23,484 bases of DNA. Source: Ruminococcus sp. GTDB lineage: Bacteria; Bacillota; Clostridia; Oscillospirales; Acutalibacteraceae. Location of the stretch: positions 1 to 23,484 of the forward strand of contig JAFOED010000148.1 of the NCBI GenBank assembly GCA_017380355.1, written 5' to 3'. A program made the position numbers and the translations under genes. The notes below the pieces were generated by a model that was given only the letters and a program-made list of their open reading frames with translations, was not told the origin of the DNA and searched no databases. Position 1 is the stretch's first letter. Each line of letters opens with the position of its first letter. Below are positions 1 through 7,411 of the stretch, in pieces.

Positions 1-1889
1 ACTGTGTAAGCAACAGGACCTGAAGCAGAAACTGTTGTGATAGCATCAGCCTTAGCATCGTAGAATGGAGTGAAAGCGTTACGGATCTTTAAGAGACCTG
101 CGTAGTAATCAGCTTCTCCACTCCACTTCTCAAGACGAGTCCAGTCAATAGCGTTGATATTATCAGATGTACGGTATGAGTTAGCATCACCATACTTAGA
201 ACGTGCGAACTCAGTACCAGCATTCATAAATGGAAGACCCTGTGCTGTCATAACAGATACAAGACCGAGTCTGAGCTGTGCAGCTACTTCAGGATAGTAT
301 GTGTTAGAAACAGTCTGGTTAGCAGTGTAGAGTCTTTCTAAGTCTTTGTTTGTTACGAATGAGTAACCATACTTAGAACGGAGGTCGTCCTGGTTAGTTT
401 TCAGGAGCTTATCGTAGAAAGTGAGGTTATCGTGGTTATCAAGGTAGTTTAACGCCTTTGATGTAGCTGATGTGTTAAAATATGTGAAGTTAGCTTTAGC
501 AGCATCGAGAATAGCAGCGTTAGTTGTGTCGCCCTGTACGAACGCACCTGTTGTACCTGCGTGGTTTGACTCAGAACCTCTTAAGTTCTCAGAGTATGTC
601 TGGTTGAAACCACCGATGCGGTCGTTTAAGAGTCTGAAGTTAGAGTTAGAAGCGCCGTTTGAGATACCAGCGTCGCCGCCTGCCCATGGCTCACCGTACA
701 TAAGAATACGAGAGTCGATTTTGTCAAGCTCAGCTCTGGCGTTGTTTAATGTTGTACAATCGAGAGCACCCATAAGGTCGAAACGGAAACCGTCGATGTG
801 GTACTCTTCTACCCAGTACTTTAATGATTCAACAACGTACTTAGAAGTCATAGCCTTCTCTGTTGAGAGACAGTTACCAAGACCTGAACCATTGTAGTAG
901 TTCTGAGCGTCAGACATTCTGTGGTAGTACTTAGGAACTGTTCTAGCAAGAGCAGAACCCTCGAGTACGTATGTGTGGTTGTAAACAACGTCCATTACAA
1001 CAGCGATGCCTCTGTCGTGGCAAGCCTGTACGAGCTGTTTGAACTCTCTGATACGAGCGTTACCGTCGTAGCAGTCAGTAGCGTATGCGCCGTCAGGAAC
1101 GTTGAAGTTAACTGGGTTATAACCCCAGTTACGCTGTGGGTCTGAGTTTGTCTCGTCGATACCTGAGAAGTCAGCGATAGGTAAAATCTGGATACAGTTG
1201 ATACCCTGCTCTACGAGGTAGTCAACGCAAGTAGCGATGTCGCCTTCGCCGTTAACAGTTGTGTTACCTTCTGTGAATGCGAGGTACTTACCTTTGTATT
1301 CATCAGAAACGCCTGATGATGGAGAGATAGAGAAGTCACGTACGTGAACTTCCCATACAGATGCCTGAGCAGCTGAATCGAAGAGCACGTGCTGGTCGTC
1401 TTCCCAACCTTCAGGGTCAGTAGAATCGAGATCAACTACCATTGAACGCTCGCCGTTAGCACCAACAGCTGTTGCATATGGGTCCTGTGTCTCTGTTGTG
1501 CTACCGTCGATTGTAAGGAGGTATGTATAGTAAACATCCTTATAGTCGCCAGTAAGTTTCAGAGTCCAAACGCCTGTAGTAGCATTCTTTGTCATCTGGT
1601 GTGTACCAAGGACTTCAGCGCCTGATTCAGCGTCTGTACCTGTAGCATAAAGTTTAACCATTACTGCTGTAGCAGTAGGTGACCAAACTTTAAATGTTGT
1701 AGCAGATTTAGTGTAAGTAACACCAAGTCCCTGTTCGTTTTTAGCTGCCTGAGCGTAATCCTCTAAGTAGCTCTGGTTGTGATATCCTGTTGTAGCCGCA
1801 TCAATCTCAGCAGCGGAGAATCCTACGCTTACTGTAGATACGAGAAGCATCATAACAAGAATACATGAAATAATACTGCGTAATTTCAT
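1..1889 (-). CDS. pulA: Secreted type I pullulanase (GH13), C-terminus beyond the window
   Basis: Debranching enzyme expected to hydrolyse alpha-1,6 links of pullulan, amylopectin or limit dextrins outside the cell. The start ATG at 1887-1889 follows an AGAGAGGAA ribosome site. Residues 1-26 form a signal peptide (MKLR, then a hydrophobic core, then SAA). Residues about 45-150 look like an N-terminal beta-sandwich of the CBM48 type (FKVWSPTATAVMVKLY). The GH13 barrel follows, with RNWGYNP (the type I pullulanase YNWGYDP signature with Tyr replaced by Arg), MDVVYNHTY, DGFRFDLMG (nucleophile D371), MYGEPWAGG (acid/base E400) and LDNHDN (D487). The reading frame is open to base 1, giving about 630 visible residues, so the C-terminus is missing. 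Pullulanases of R. bromii can end in a dockerin, but that region is not visible. Alone on this strand with its own promoter. Family assignment is very secure. Confidence 0.95.
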   Translation of the reverse strand, partial: MKLRSIISCILVMMLLVSTVSVGFSAAEIDAATTGYHNQSYLEDYAQAAKNEQGLGVTYTKSATTFKVWSPTATAVMVKLYATGTDAESGAEVLGTHQMTKNATTGVWTLKLTGDYKDVYYTYLLTIDGSTTETQDPYATAVGANGERSMVVDLDSTDPEGWEDDQHVLFDSAAQASVWEVHVRDFSISPSSGVSDEYKGKYLAFTEGNTTVNGEGDIATCVDYLVEQGINCIQILPIADFSGIDETNSDPQRNWGYNPVNFNVPDGAYATDCYDGNARIREFKQLVQACHDRGIAVVMDVVYNHTYVLEGSALARTVPKYYHRMSDAQNYYNGSGLGNCLSTEKAMTSKYVVESLKYWVEEYHIDGFRFDLMGALDCTTLNNARAELDKIDSRILMYGEPWAGGDAGISNGASNSNFRLLNDRIGGFNQTYSENLRGSESNHAGTTGAFVQGDTTNAAILDAAKANFTYFNTSATSKALNYLDNHDNLTFYDKLLKTNQDDLRSKYGYSFVTNKDLERLYTANQTVSNTYYPEVAAQLRLGLVSVMTAQGLPFMNAGTEFARSKYGDANSYRTSDNINAIDWTRLEKWSGEADYYAGLLKIRNAFTPFYDAKADAITTVSASGPVAYT

Positions 1890-1938
1890 TAAAATTCCTC
1901 TCTTTCTAAAAATTAACCGCATAATTTCAGTTGTAGAT

Positions 1939-1967
1939 ATTATAACATAATATCCCCGACAAATAAA
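1939..1967 (-). promoter_or_regulatory. Putative pullulanase promoter
   Basis: On the minus strand a perfect TATAAT (1939-1944) lies about 50 bases upstream of the pullulanase start. At 17-bp spacing the -35 position is a weak TTTATT (1962-1967). The -10 is convincing and the -35 is poor, so an activator or another start site is possible. No clear catabolite-repression (cre) palindrome was seen. Confidence 0.4.
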
Positions 1968-2042
1968 CTAAAAAACGCAAAATACATGGCACTTTTTTGC
2001 ACAATCTTTTCGCGATATATTTGTTGATTTAAACCAAAATAA

Positions 2043-2112
2043 AAACGCTATTTATAGCTTTTTCACAAAATATGTTTCCATATATAGTGAGAAGTAACTA
2101 AAAATAGCGTTT
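2043..2112 (-). terminator. Long-hairpin terminator after the ABC/ROK-like operon
   Basis: Perfect 11-bp arms AAACGCTATTT (2043-2053) and AAATAGCGTTT (2102-2112) enclose 48 bases. An inner helix (TTTTCAC with GTGAGAA, one G-T pair) and a small ATATG/CATAT hairpin lengthen the stem. Read on the minus strand the hairpin follows the stop at 2122 and is followed by TTATTTT, as expected for an intrinsic terminator. The loop is longer than usual. Confidence 0.5.
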
Positions 2113-2121
2113 ATATTTTTA

Positions 2122-3213
2122 TTATTTAACATCAATGTCAGTGAATCCAACTCCAAAAGCTGTGCCGAGAGAAATACAAACAGCTTTTTCTATTTCAGAA
2201 AAATAAAGCGCATTAGCCGTACCATCGTGCACTAGTTTCACCTTCACCTTACGGTGTAAATACGAGGATAAGTCTTCGGCAAGGATTTTTGAATAATCTT
2301 CACCAAGCTCACAGAGTTTTGCGTATCCTCCGTGGACGCTGTTAAGTTTACCGCCTGCATTATAATTTGCGATGCTTATGATGATTTTATCACTTAACTC
2401 AAAGTACTTTGACTGGTTTTTATATGTCTCAACGATAATTTTTACAATATGTTTGTGAAGTTTCAAAGCTTCAACAATAGGATCTTCGTCATCCTTAACT
2501 ATATCTACGAATTGGGACTTTTCACTTTCCAAAGCCGAAAACTCGCGAATTTCGGAAACACCCTTTGTGACAACACAGCGTTTTGTGTTAGTGTGACCAA
2601 AGTCGAACACTACAGAAGTGGTGTTATCATCCATAAGCTTCAGCGCGCATCCCATAGCACCAACGTACGTACCATTGTCAAAAAGCATAATATTGTATGG
2701 CTTTACACCTGCCATATCAAAGATATTCTGGATACGCTCTTTAAAGCGTCTGCCAAGCATGGAACTCGCTAAACCACCAACAAAAATAACAGTTTCAAGC
2801 TCATTATAGTACTGCCAGTGTTCATCAGTCCATTCAGGACGGGCGTCTCTGTTCTCCTTTTCGCCGAGCTTCAACGTCAAAAGCAGAAGTCCGAGTCTGT
2901 CACCGAATTTGTTCGCAACTCTGGACGCAAGTTGGTTGTACTTAACATCCGGACTCACGAGTGCTTTGTCGAGGATTCGTGGCAACATATAATCTTCAAC
3001 CCCAGATAAATCAACGCCATAAATCGGAGCATTTGCTTTAATCTCATCGACAACAAGCTGTGTACAGAATACGTCTTTGAAGCATCTTCCTTCAATCTCA
3101 TCTTCAACACCGTAAAGCGGTAATTTAGCCAGTACAGCTCGGTTAAGCGAACAAGTAGACGTTATATATTCAGTTTTTTCTTCTTTCAGATAAGCTAAAA
3201 AAGGATTTTTCAT
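2122..3213 (-). CDS. ROK/ASKHA sugar-kinase-like protein with circularly permuted motif order
   Basis: 363 residues. All hallmarks of the ROK/ASKHA fold are visible, but rotated. The adenosine-type motif VIFVGGLASS (142-151) and the family's usual C-terminal helix GAMGCALKL (185-193) come first. The phosphate-1 motif FDFGHTNTK (203-211), normally at the N-terminus, follows. The catalytic-loop equivalent VHDGTANAL (328-336, candidate base D330) and the phosphate-2 motif SLGTAFGVGF (348-357) end the protein. The ROK zinc signature (CGxxGC) is absent. The start ATG has GAGGTAGCTT upstream. It is the last gene of the ABC operon, 16 bases after the second permease. Substrate unknown; it could be a sugar kinase or a non-enzymatic ASKHA sensor. 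The superfamily call is fairly firm, the activity is not. Confidence 0.7.
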   Translation of the reverse strand: MKNPFLAYLKEEKTEYITSTCSLNRAVLAKLPLYGVEDEIEGRCFKDVFCTQLVVDEIKANAPIYGVDLSGVEDYMLPRILDKALVSPDVKYNQLASRVANKFGDRLGLLLLTLKLGEKENRDARPEWTDEHWQYYNELETVIFVGGLASSMLGRRFKERIQNIFDMAGVKPYNIMLFDNGTYVGAMGCALKLMDDNTTSVVFDFGHTNTKRCVVTKGVSEIREFSALESEKSQFVDIVKDDEDPIVEALKLHKHIVKIIVETYKNQSKYFELSDKIIISIANYNAGGKLNSVHGGYAKLCELGEDYSKILAEDLSSYLHRKVKVKLVHDGTANALYFSEIEKAVCISLGTAFGVGFTDIDVK

Positions 3214-3229
3214 AAGCTACCTCTATTTC

Positions 3230-4021
3230 TCAGCTTCCTGCTGACTCGTAAGCTTTAATTCCTCTGTTCCAGATACACACAGAGATAAACATCAGTACCA
3301 CAGCTGCAATAACTGTACCGCCTATACAGAATAACGGTTCACCTTTACCGAGGAAATAACTAGCAGGATAGTACGCAGTAAAAGCAAACGGAATAACATA
3401 TGTAATCAAAGTGCGTACAACTTTATTATAGATTGTAGTAGGATACTTTGAAAAGTCGTTAGTCATATAAACCATATGTGTAATATGACCTGACGCTTTT
3501 GTCCAGAAAGCAATCGCTGAAGTTCCGATTTTTAGCGCTGTATAAATAAGGGTCGCAAAAACAACAGCAACGATAAAGAGTGGAATCATATACCATGTAA
3601 GTGTGAGTTTAAGCTGAATAAGGCTATACACAATCAGAACTATACCCATAAACAGCTCACCAAAAGCATCAACACAGAATTTCTCTGCGATAACATAGAA
3701 CAAGCTATTTATCGGACGAGTGAGGTATTTATCAAAATCACCTTTTCTGACGATAAAATAACCAACACTCCACAGGTTATCAAATAAAAGATGGTCAATA
3801 CCCTTTGGGATAAGTGAGAAACCATAGATAAACAGAATCTCATTAAATCCCCAACCTTCAAGGTCAGGAATCTGGCTGAAAATAATGCCGATAGTCGCAA
3901 TCTGCACTATCTGACCGATAAGAAAACTGATAGCACCTGTCAGAAAATCAACTTTATATTCCATAAGGTTTTTCATATACTGTGCCACAAAAATGCGGTG
4001 GAGTCTGAACATTCTTCCCAT
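3230..4021 (-). CDS. ABC-2 type exporter permease, second subunit
   Basis: 263-residue membrane protein with about six hydrophobic segments, similar in length and character to the uncharacterised ABC-2 permeases of Pfam ABC2_membrane_6 that occur in pairs beside a COG4586-type ATPase. Family features visible are the N-terminal amphipathic stretch (residues 1-25), the loop VRKGDFDKYLTRPIN before a further membrane segment, and a C-terminal hydrophobic helix ending in WNRGIKAYESAGS. The start at 4021 has a strong AAGGAGG with 7-base spacing. It begins 3 bases after the upstream permease ends, so the two are translated together and probably form a heterodimer. The exported substrate cannot be read from the sequence. 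Confidence 0.85.
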   Translation of the reverse strand: MGRMFRLHRIFVAQYMKNLMEYKVDFLTGAISFLIGQIVQIATIGIIFSQIPDLEGWGFNEILFIYGFSLIPKGIDHLLFDNLWSVGYFIVRKGDFDKYLTRPINSLFYVIAEKFCVDAFGELFMGIVLIVYSLIQLKLTLTWYMIPLFIVAVVFATLIYTALKIGTSAIAFWTKASGHITHMVYMTNDFSKYPTTIYNKVVRTLITYVIPFAFTAYYPASYFLGKGEPLFCIGGTVIAAVVLMFISVCIWNRGIKAYESAGS

Positions 4022-4024
4022 AAC

Positions 4025-4849
4025 TCAACCTCCTTGTGAACACAGTCTTTTGACAGCATGTCTCCAGACCAGTTTTGAAATTAGAATCATCACTGCAAGC
4101 CAGAACACCTGAAACAGCATTTTGTACACTATCTCAAATGGTGAATACATTCCCATATATATCATAACAGGAGTATATGACAATGATGAAAACGGCAAAA
4201 ATGACAGAACGCTCGCTAAAAACGGTGGCATAAAAGCAAGCGGAATAGTAGCACCTGAGAGGAAGTTTACTATACATTCTTTCAGAATATCCGCACCCCA
4301 CAGGTTCTTCAGATAAAACGCCATAAAGCCATAACTAACATTAAAATAGAACGAAATCAGATACGCAAGTATCAGACTCACAACGTATAAAAGGAAATTA
4401 ACAACATTAAACTGGCACGAGCCTGTAATCACCCATTTATACGCTTCAACACCCACAACGATAGGTGTAAAAATAACTAAAACATTGAATATTTTATTAC
4501 CAAGTTCCTGAAACAAGAAACACATATCAAAGGAACACGGCTTAATCATTCTCATCGCAATCGAACCGTCACGAATCTCCGTTGCAATAGCATATGTACC
4601 ATCAGAATAAGTGAGATAACCCGTTAAAAACGTAATGAACAGATACACAACCATATCGTTCATCGAAAATCCCATAAAATCCTGACCCGAAGTACTGTTG
4701 AAAACAGCCTTCCACACAAAGAACATTATGAAACACGACATAATCTCGCCAAGCAAAAAGCAAATGAAGTTCGCTCTGTACGCAACAGATTCGAGCATAC
4801 CCGCACGAGTAAACGGACGGTACGTGCGCATAAATTTCTTAAACTTCAT
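4025..4849 (-). CDS. ABC-2 type exporter permease, first subunit
   Basis: 274 residues with about six hydrophobic segments. It has the family loop ATEIRDGSIAMRMIKPCS before the second pair of helices, equivalent to VRKGDFDKYLTRPIN in its partner. Its start overlaps the end of the ATPase gene by 11 bases, with GGGAAGTGAG as a possible ribosome site, so translational coupling is likely. Together with the ATPase and the second permease it makes a typical three-part exporter. Paired permeases of this type are common in Firmicutes and mostly uncharacterised. Transport direction (export) is inferred from the ABC-2 family and the absence of a solute-binding protein. Confidence 0.85.
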   Translation of the reverse strand: MKFKKFMRTYRPFTRAGMLESVAYRANFICFLLGEIMSCFIMFFVWKAVFNSTSGQDFMGFSMNDMVVYLFITFLTGYLTYSDGTYAIATEIRDGSIAMRMIKPCSFDMCFLFQELGNKIFNVLVIFTPIVVGVEAYKWVITGSCQFNVVNFLLYVVSLILAYLISFYFNVSYGFMAFYLKNLWGADILKECIVNFLSGATIPLAFMPPFLASVLSFLPFSSLSYTPVMIYMGMYSPFEIVYKMLFQVFWLAVMILISKLVWRHAVKRLCSQGG

Positions 4850-5855
4850 CTATGCTCACTTCCCTTTTGTACAGTCTGCGGATAATCTCTTCGATATCAG
4901 CGTCTTTTACGTTGATATCCTTAACGTGAACTTTAGCGAGAGTATAAGACAACATATCTTCGACAGAAATTTTGTCGCTATTGAAACGGACGGATACTGA
5001 CGCACCCTCGTTTTTAATCTCAACATCGTCTTGTGTTACTTTGAAATCCTCAAGATATACAAGTTTATCAAAGTCATCAGTATGAGTAAGCTCAAAATGC
5101 AGGTCACGCATCTGACCAAATTCGCGCTTAAGCTCGCTTATCTGACCATCAAACACCTTCTTACCCTTATCTATCATAACGATACGATTACACAAAAGCT
5201 CAATATCAGCTAAATCGTGGGTAGTAAGAATAACTGTTGTTCCCTCTTCTGCGTTGATTTTCTGAATAGCGTTACGGATATTATCTTTAACAACAACGTC
5301 AAGACCGATAGTAGGCTCATCAAGAAACAGTACCTTCGGATTATGTAAAAGAGAAGCGGCAATATCCGCTCTCATACGCTGACCGAGTGACAAAGTACGC
5401 ACAGGGCTTGAGATAAAGTCATCAAGCTCGAGCACTTCGTTTAAAAAAGCCATACGACTTTTAAATTCAGCGTCAGGCACGTCGTAGATTTCTTTTAACA
5501 CAGAATAAGTTTCTCTAAGCGCCAAATCCCACCACAGCTGTGTACGCTGACCAAAAACAACACCGATTTCTTTTACGTATTTCTGGCGGTTTTTCTGTGG
5601 AATATATCCATTTATCTCACATGTACCCGATGTAGGAGTGAGGATACCTGTCAGCATTTTGATTACAGTACTTTTACCTGCACCATTAGGTCCGATGAAA
5701 CCTAAAATTTCACCTTTAGGCACGTGGAATGTAATAGAGTCGACCGCAGTGATAATTTCGTTGTTAGGTTTAAAAAGTGCTTTAAGACTACCCTTTAAAC
5801 CAGGTTCTTTAATCGTCTTCTTGAATTCTTTTCTTAAATCATTAACGTATATCAT
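4839..5855 (-). CDS. ABC exporter ATP-binding protein (COG4586-like)
   Basis: 338-residue nucleotide-binding subunit. Visible motifs are Walker A GPNGAGKST (55-63), a Q-loop region FGQRTQLWWD (101-110), ABC signature LSLGQR (155-160), Walker B VLFLDEP (175-181), D-loop GLD and H-loop TTHD (H213). The N-terminal extension FKKTIKEPGLKGSLKALFKP before the first strand and the WWDLALRETY stretch are typical of the COG4586 class that pairs with two ABC-2 permeases. The C-terminal 110 residues form the extra domain usual in this class. The start has CGGAGGTGAA upstream. First gene of the operon; it overlaps the next gene by 11 bases. Confidence 0.92.
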   Translation of the reverse strand: MIYVNDLRKEFKKTIKEPGLKGSLKALFKPNNEIITAVDSITFHVPKGEILGFIGPNGAGKSTVIKMLTGILTPTSGTCEINGYIPQKNRQKYVKEIGVVFGQRTQLWWDLALRETYSVLKEIYDVPDAEFKSRMAFLNEVLELDDFISSPVRTLSLGQRMRADIAASLLHNPKVLFLDEPTIGLDVVVKDNIRNAIQKINAEEGTTVILTTHDLADIELLCNRIVMIDKGKKVFDGQISELKREFGQMRDLHFELTHTDDFDKLVYLEDFKVTQDDVEIKNEGASVSVRFNSDKISVEDMLSYTLAKVHVKDINVKDADIEEIIRRLYKREVSIDEV

Positions 5856-5897
5856 ATAAATTCACCTCCGTGGACCTTGTATCAATTAGAATAACAC

Positions 5898-5926
5898 ATT
5901 ATATAGGTTATTACAAGTAATACCGA
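5898..5926 (-). promoter_or_regulatory. Promoter with palindromic operator for the ABC/ROK-like operon
   Basis: On the minus strand TATAAT (5898-5903) lies about 45 bases before the ATPase start, with a poor -35 upstream (TTCGGT or similar). Just upstream of the -10, inside the spacer, is a 14-bp palindrome TATTACAAGTAATA (5909-5922) flanked by GG and CC. A perfect palindrome beside a promoter with a weak -35 suggests binding by a dimeric regulator, for example of the GntR/YtrA class that often controls ABC exporters. No such regulator is encoded in the window, so this is inference. Confidence 0.45.
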
Positions 5927-5995
5927 AATAAAACTGTCGCATTTTATCATAATTAATATTTCTTTGTAACCTTATTTACAGTTATGTCAAAACAC

Positions 5996-6045
5996 TTGAT
6001 GTGACAAACAAATAGTGCTAAAATGTCACGGTGGCATTTCGTCAC
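5996..6045 (+). promoter_or_regulatory. SigA-type promoter overlapped by GTGAC/GTCAC inverted repeats
   Basis: TTGATG (5996-6001), a 17-bp spacer and TGC-TAAAAT (-10 at 6019-6024, extended -10) form a good vegetative promoter. Overlapping the -10 and start region is a 19-base near-palindrome AAATGTCACGGTGGCATTT (6021-6039), fully paired except for one G-T. Further GTGAC (6001-6005) and GTCAC (6041-6045) copies flank it, allowing alternative pairings. This could be an operator or a 5' hairpin in the transcript. Confidence 0.55.
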
Positions 6046-6059
6046 ATAGGAGGTTGAAC

Positions 6060-6293
6060 ATGATAAAATATCTGCTGCATACGCAAGATGTCCTCAGCAG
6101 CGAAATAGAAAGTCACGAAAGTTACGGAATAAGTGTCTTTAGTGACGACTTACACATCTGCACTATACACGACATTACAGACAACAAATCAGACATTATA
6201 CTTCTTATAAAGAAAATAAACGATTTCAAACTCGATCCATGTCACCTGTCACAAGTGGTCGAAGACTACCTTTATGACTTAAGTGTTGATTAA
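6060..6293 (+). CDS. Small DUF6514-like protein
   Basis: 77 residues, counted from the ATG at 6060, which has a strong AGGAGG with 6-base spacing. An upstream in-frame ATG at 6015 lies inside the promoter -10 region and is rejected. The protein has the pattern YGISVFSDDLHICTIHDIT, a helical middle and the C-terminal HLSQVVEDYLYDLS, which matches my memory of the short clostridial family DUF6514 (helical end of the HL..VVEDFL type). Function unknown. It precedes the radical SAM gene by 37 bases and shares its promoter. No signal peptide or membrane segment. The call as a real gene is firm, the family name moderate. Confidence 0.75.
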   Translation: MIKYLLHTQDVLSSEIESHESYGISVFSDDLHICTIHDITDNKSDIILLIKKINDFKLDPCHLSQVVEDYLYDLSVD

Positions 6294-6330
6294 AACATAC
6301 ATACTATGATAAAATATCTGCGGTGATATT

Positions 6331-7197
6331 ATGGTATGCAATTTATGTCCGCGAAAATGCAACGCAATAAGAGATGAACTTATCGGTAGCGGTTTTTGCA
6401 AATGCGGTGAAAAAATGAAAGTAGCGAGAATTGCCCCTCACTACTGGGAAGAGCCGTGTATAAGCTCAGAAAACGGATGCGGTGCTGTTTTCTTTTCCGG
6501 GTGCACGCTAAAATGTGTCTACTGTCAGAACTACGAGATTTCGAGTGAAAACAACGGGCGTTATATTTCTTCTGTGGAATTATCTGAAAAATTAAAAGAA
6601 CTCGAGCAAAGCGGTGTACATACTATCGAATTTGTTAGTGCTACACAGTATGTCGATAAGATAATTGAAACGCTCGATATTTACAAACCGAGTGTCCCGA
6701 TAATATATAACACTTCGGGTTTTGAGAGTGTTGAAACGCTCAGAAAACTAGACGGCTATATCGACGTGTATCTTCCTGACTTCAAATACAGTGACGATAC
6801 CCTTGCAAAAAGGCTTTCAAACTGTGAAAACTACAGCGAAATCGCAATAAATGCAATAAAAGAAATGCTAAGACAGTGCCCTAACCTTACGTTTGACGAT
6901 AACGGTATCATTCAAAAAGGCGTTATTATCAGACACCTCGTACTACCTAACCACACTAAAAACAGCATTGGTGTACTACGACTTATAAAAGAGCATTTCT
7001 CTGACTCTGTACTACTCAGCTTAATGGGTCAGTACACCCCGTACGCAAAAGCGTTTGATTATCCTGATATTAACAGAAAAATCACACCACGCGAGTATGA
7101 TAAGGTGCTTGACGAGCTTATTGCTCTCAACTTAGACGGCTTTGCACAGGAGCTTGAATCAGCAGATAAATCTTACATCCCTCAGTGGGATTATTAG
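6331..7197 (+). CDS. PflX-type radical SAM protein (COG1313-like)
   Basis: 288 residues. The radical SAM cluster motif is FFSGCTLKCVYCQN with C58, C62 and C65 (CxxxCxxC). N-terminal cysteines CNLCPRKC (3-10) and GFCKCG (21-26) resemble the extra cysteine-rich start of the uncharacterised PflX family, which is related to pyruvate formate-lyase activating enzymes. LPDFKYSDD (about 149-157) and the MGQYTP stretch are also typical of this family. No glycyl-radical enzyme lies beside it, so the target is unknown. The ribosome site is weak (GCGGTGAT). It is second in a two-gene transcript and ends at a strong terminator. Family firm, activity unknown. Confidence 0.88.
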   Translation: MVCNLCPRKCNAIRDELIGSGFCKCGEKMKVARIAPHYWEEPCISSENGCGAVFFSGCTLKCVYCQNYEISSENNGRYISSVELSEKLKELEQSGVHTIEFVSATQYVDKIIETLDIYKPSVPIIYNTSGFESVETLRKLDGYIDVYLPDFKYSDDTLAKRLSNCENYSEIAINAIKEMLRQCPNLTFDDNGIIQKGVIIRHLVLPNHTKNSIGVLRLIKEHFSDSVLLSLMGQYTPYAKAFDYPDINRKITPREYDKVLDELIALNLDGFAQELESADKSYIPQWDY

Positions 7198-7203
7198 AAA
7201 AAC

Positions 7204-7240
7204 AAAAAGCAGAAGCGTAGTGCTTCTGCTTTTTTATTTT
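7204..7240 (+). terminator. Intrinsic terminator after the radical SAM gene
   Basis: A 13-bp perfect stem (AAAAAGCAGAAGC, 7204-7216, with GCTTCTGCTTTTT, 7222-7234) and loop GTAGT, followed by a T-rich run. Seven bases after the stop codon. Confidence 0.95.
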
Positions 7241-7411
7241 TTACTTATGGGTTAGTATTATTTCATTGCTATAATAAAAGCTCTTATATACTGCGCCAAA
7301 TTCGAGTATAGCTTCTTTAATGTCATCGATGCTTATTCGTCTGATATCTGTAGCATATGCATTAGCATAGATACATTTATTAATCGATATACTAAAACAT
7401 TTTAACACCAT
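7241..7411 (-). pseudogene. Remnant resembling the C-terminal part of a C1A (papain-like) peptidase
   Basis: The minus strand downstream of the dockerin protein has a frame open for about 55 codons, ending at a TAA (7241-7243). It contains ISIDDIKEAILEFGAVYKSF, which resembles the 'd.dIK.aI..yGaV' helix and strand following the catalytic region in C1A cysteine peptidases. There is no start codon with a ribosome site and no catalytic Cys or His. It lies one frame away from the dockerin gene and overlaps its last bases. A decayed fragment is the simplest reading. Chance similarity cannot be excluded at this length. Confidence 0.35.

Noticed and set aside
472..1145. Plus-strand open frames opposite the pullulanase
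   Set aside because: They lie antisense to a gene with all GH13 motifs, have no ribosome sites and show no recognisable domain.
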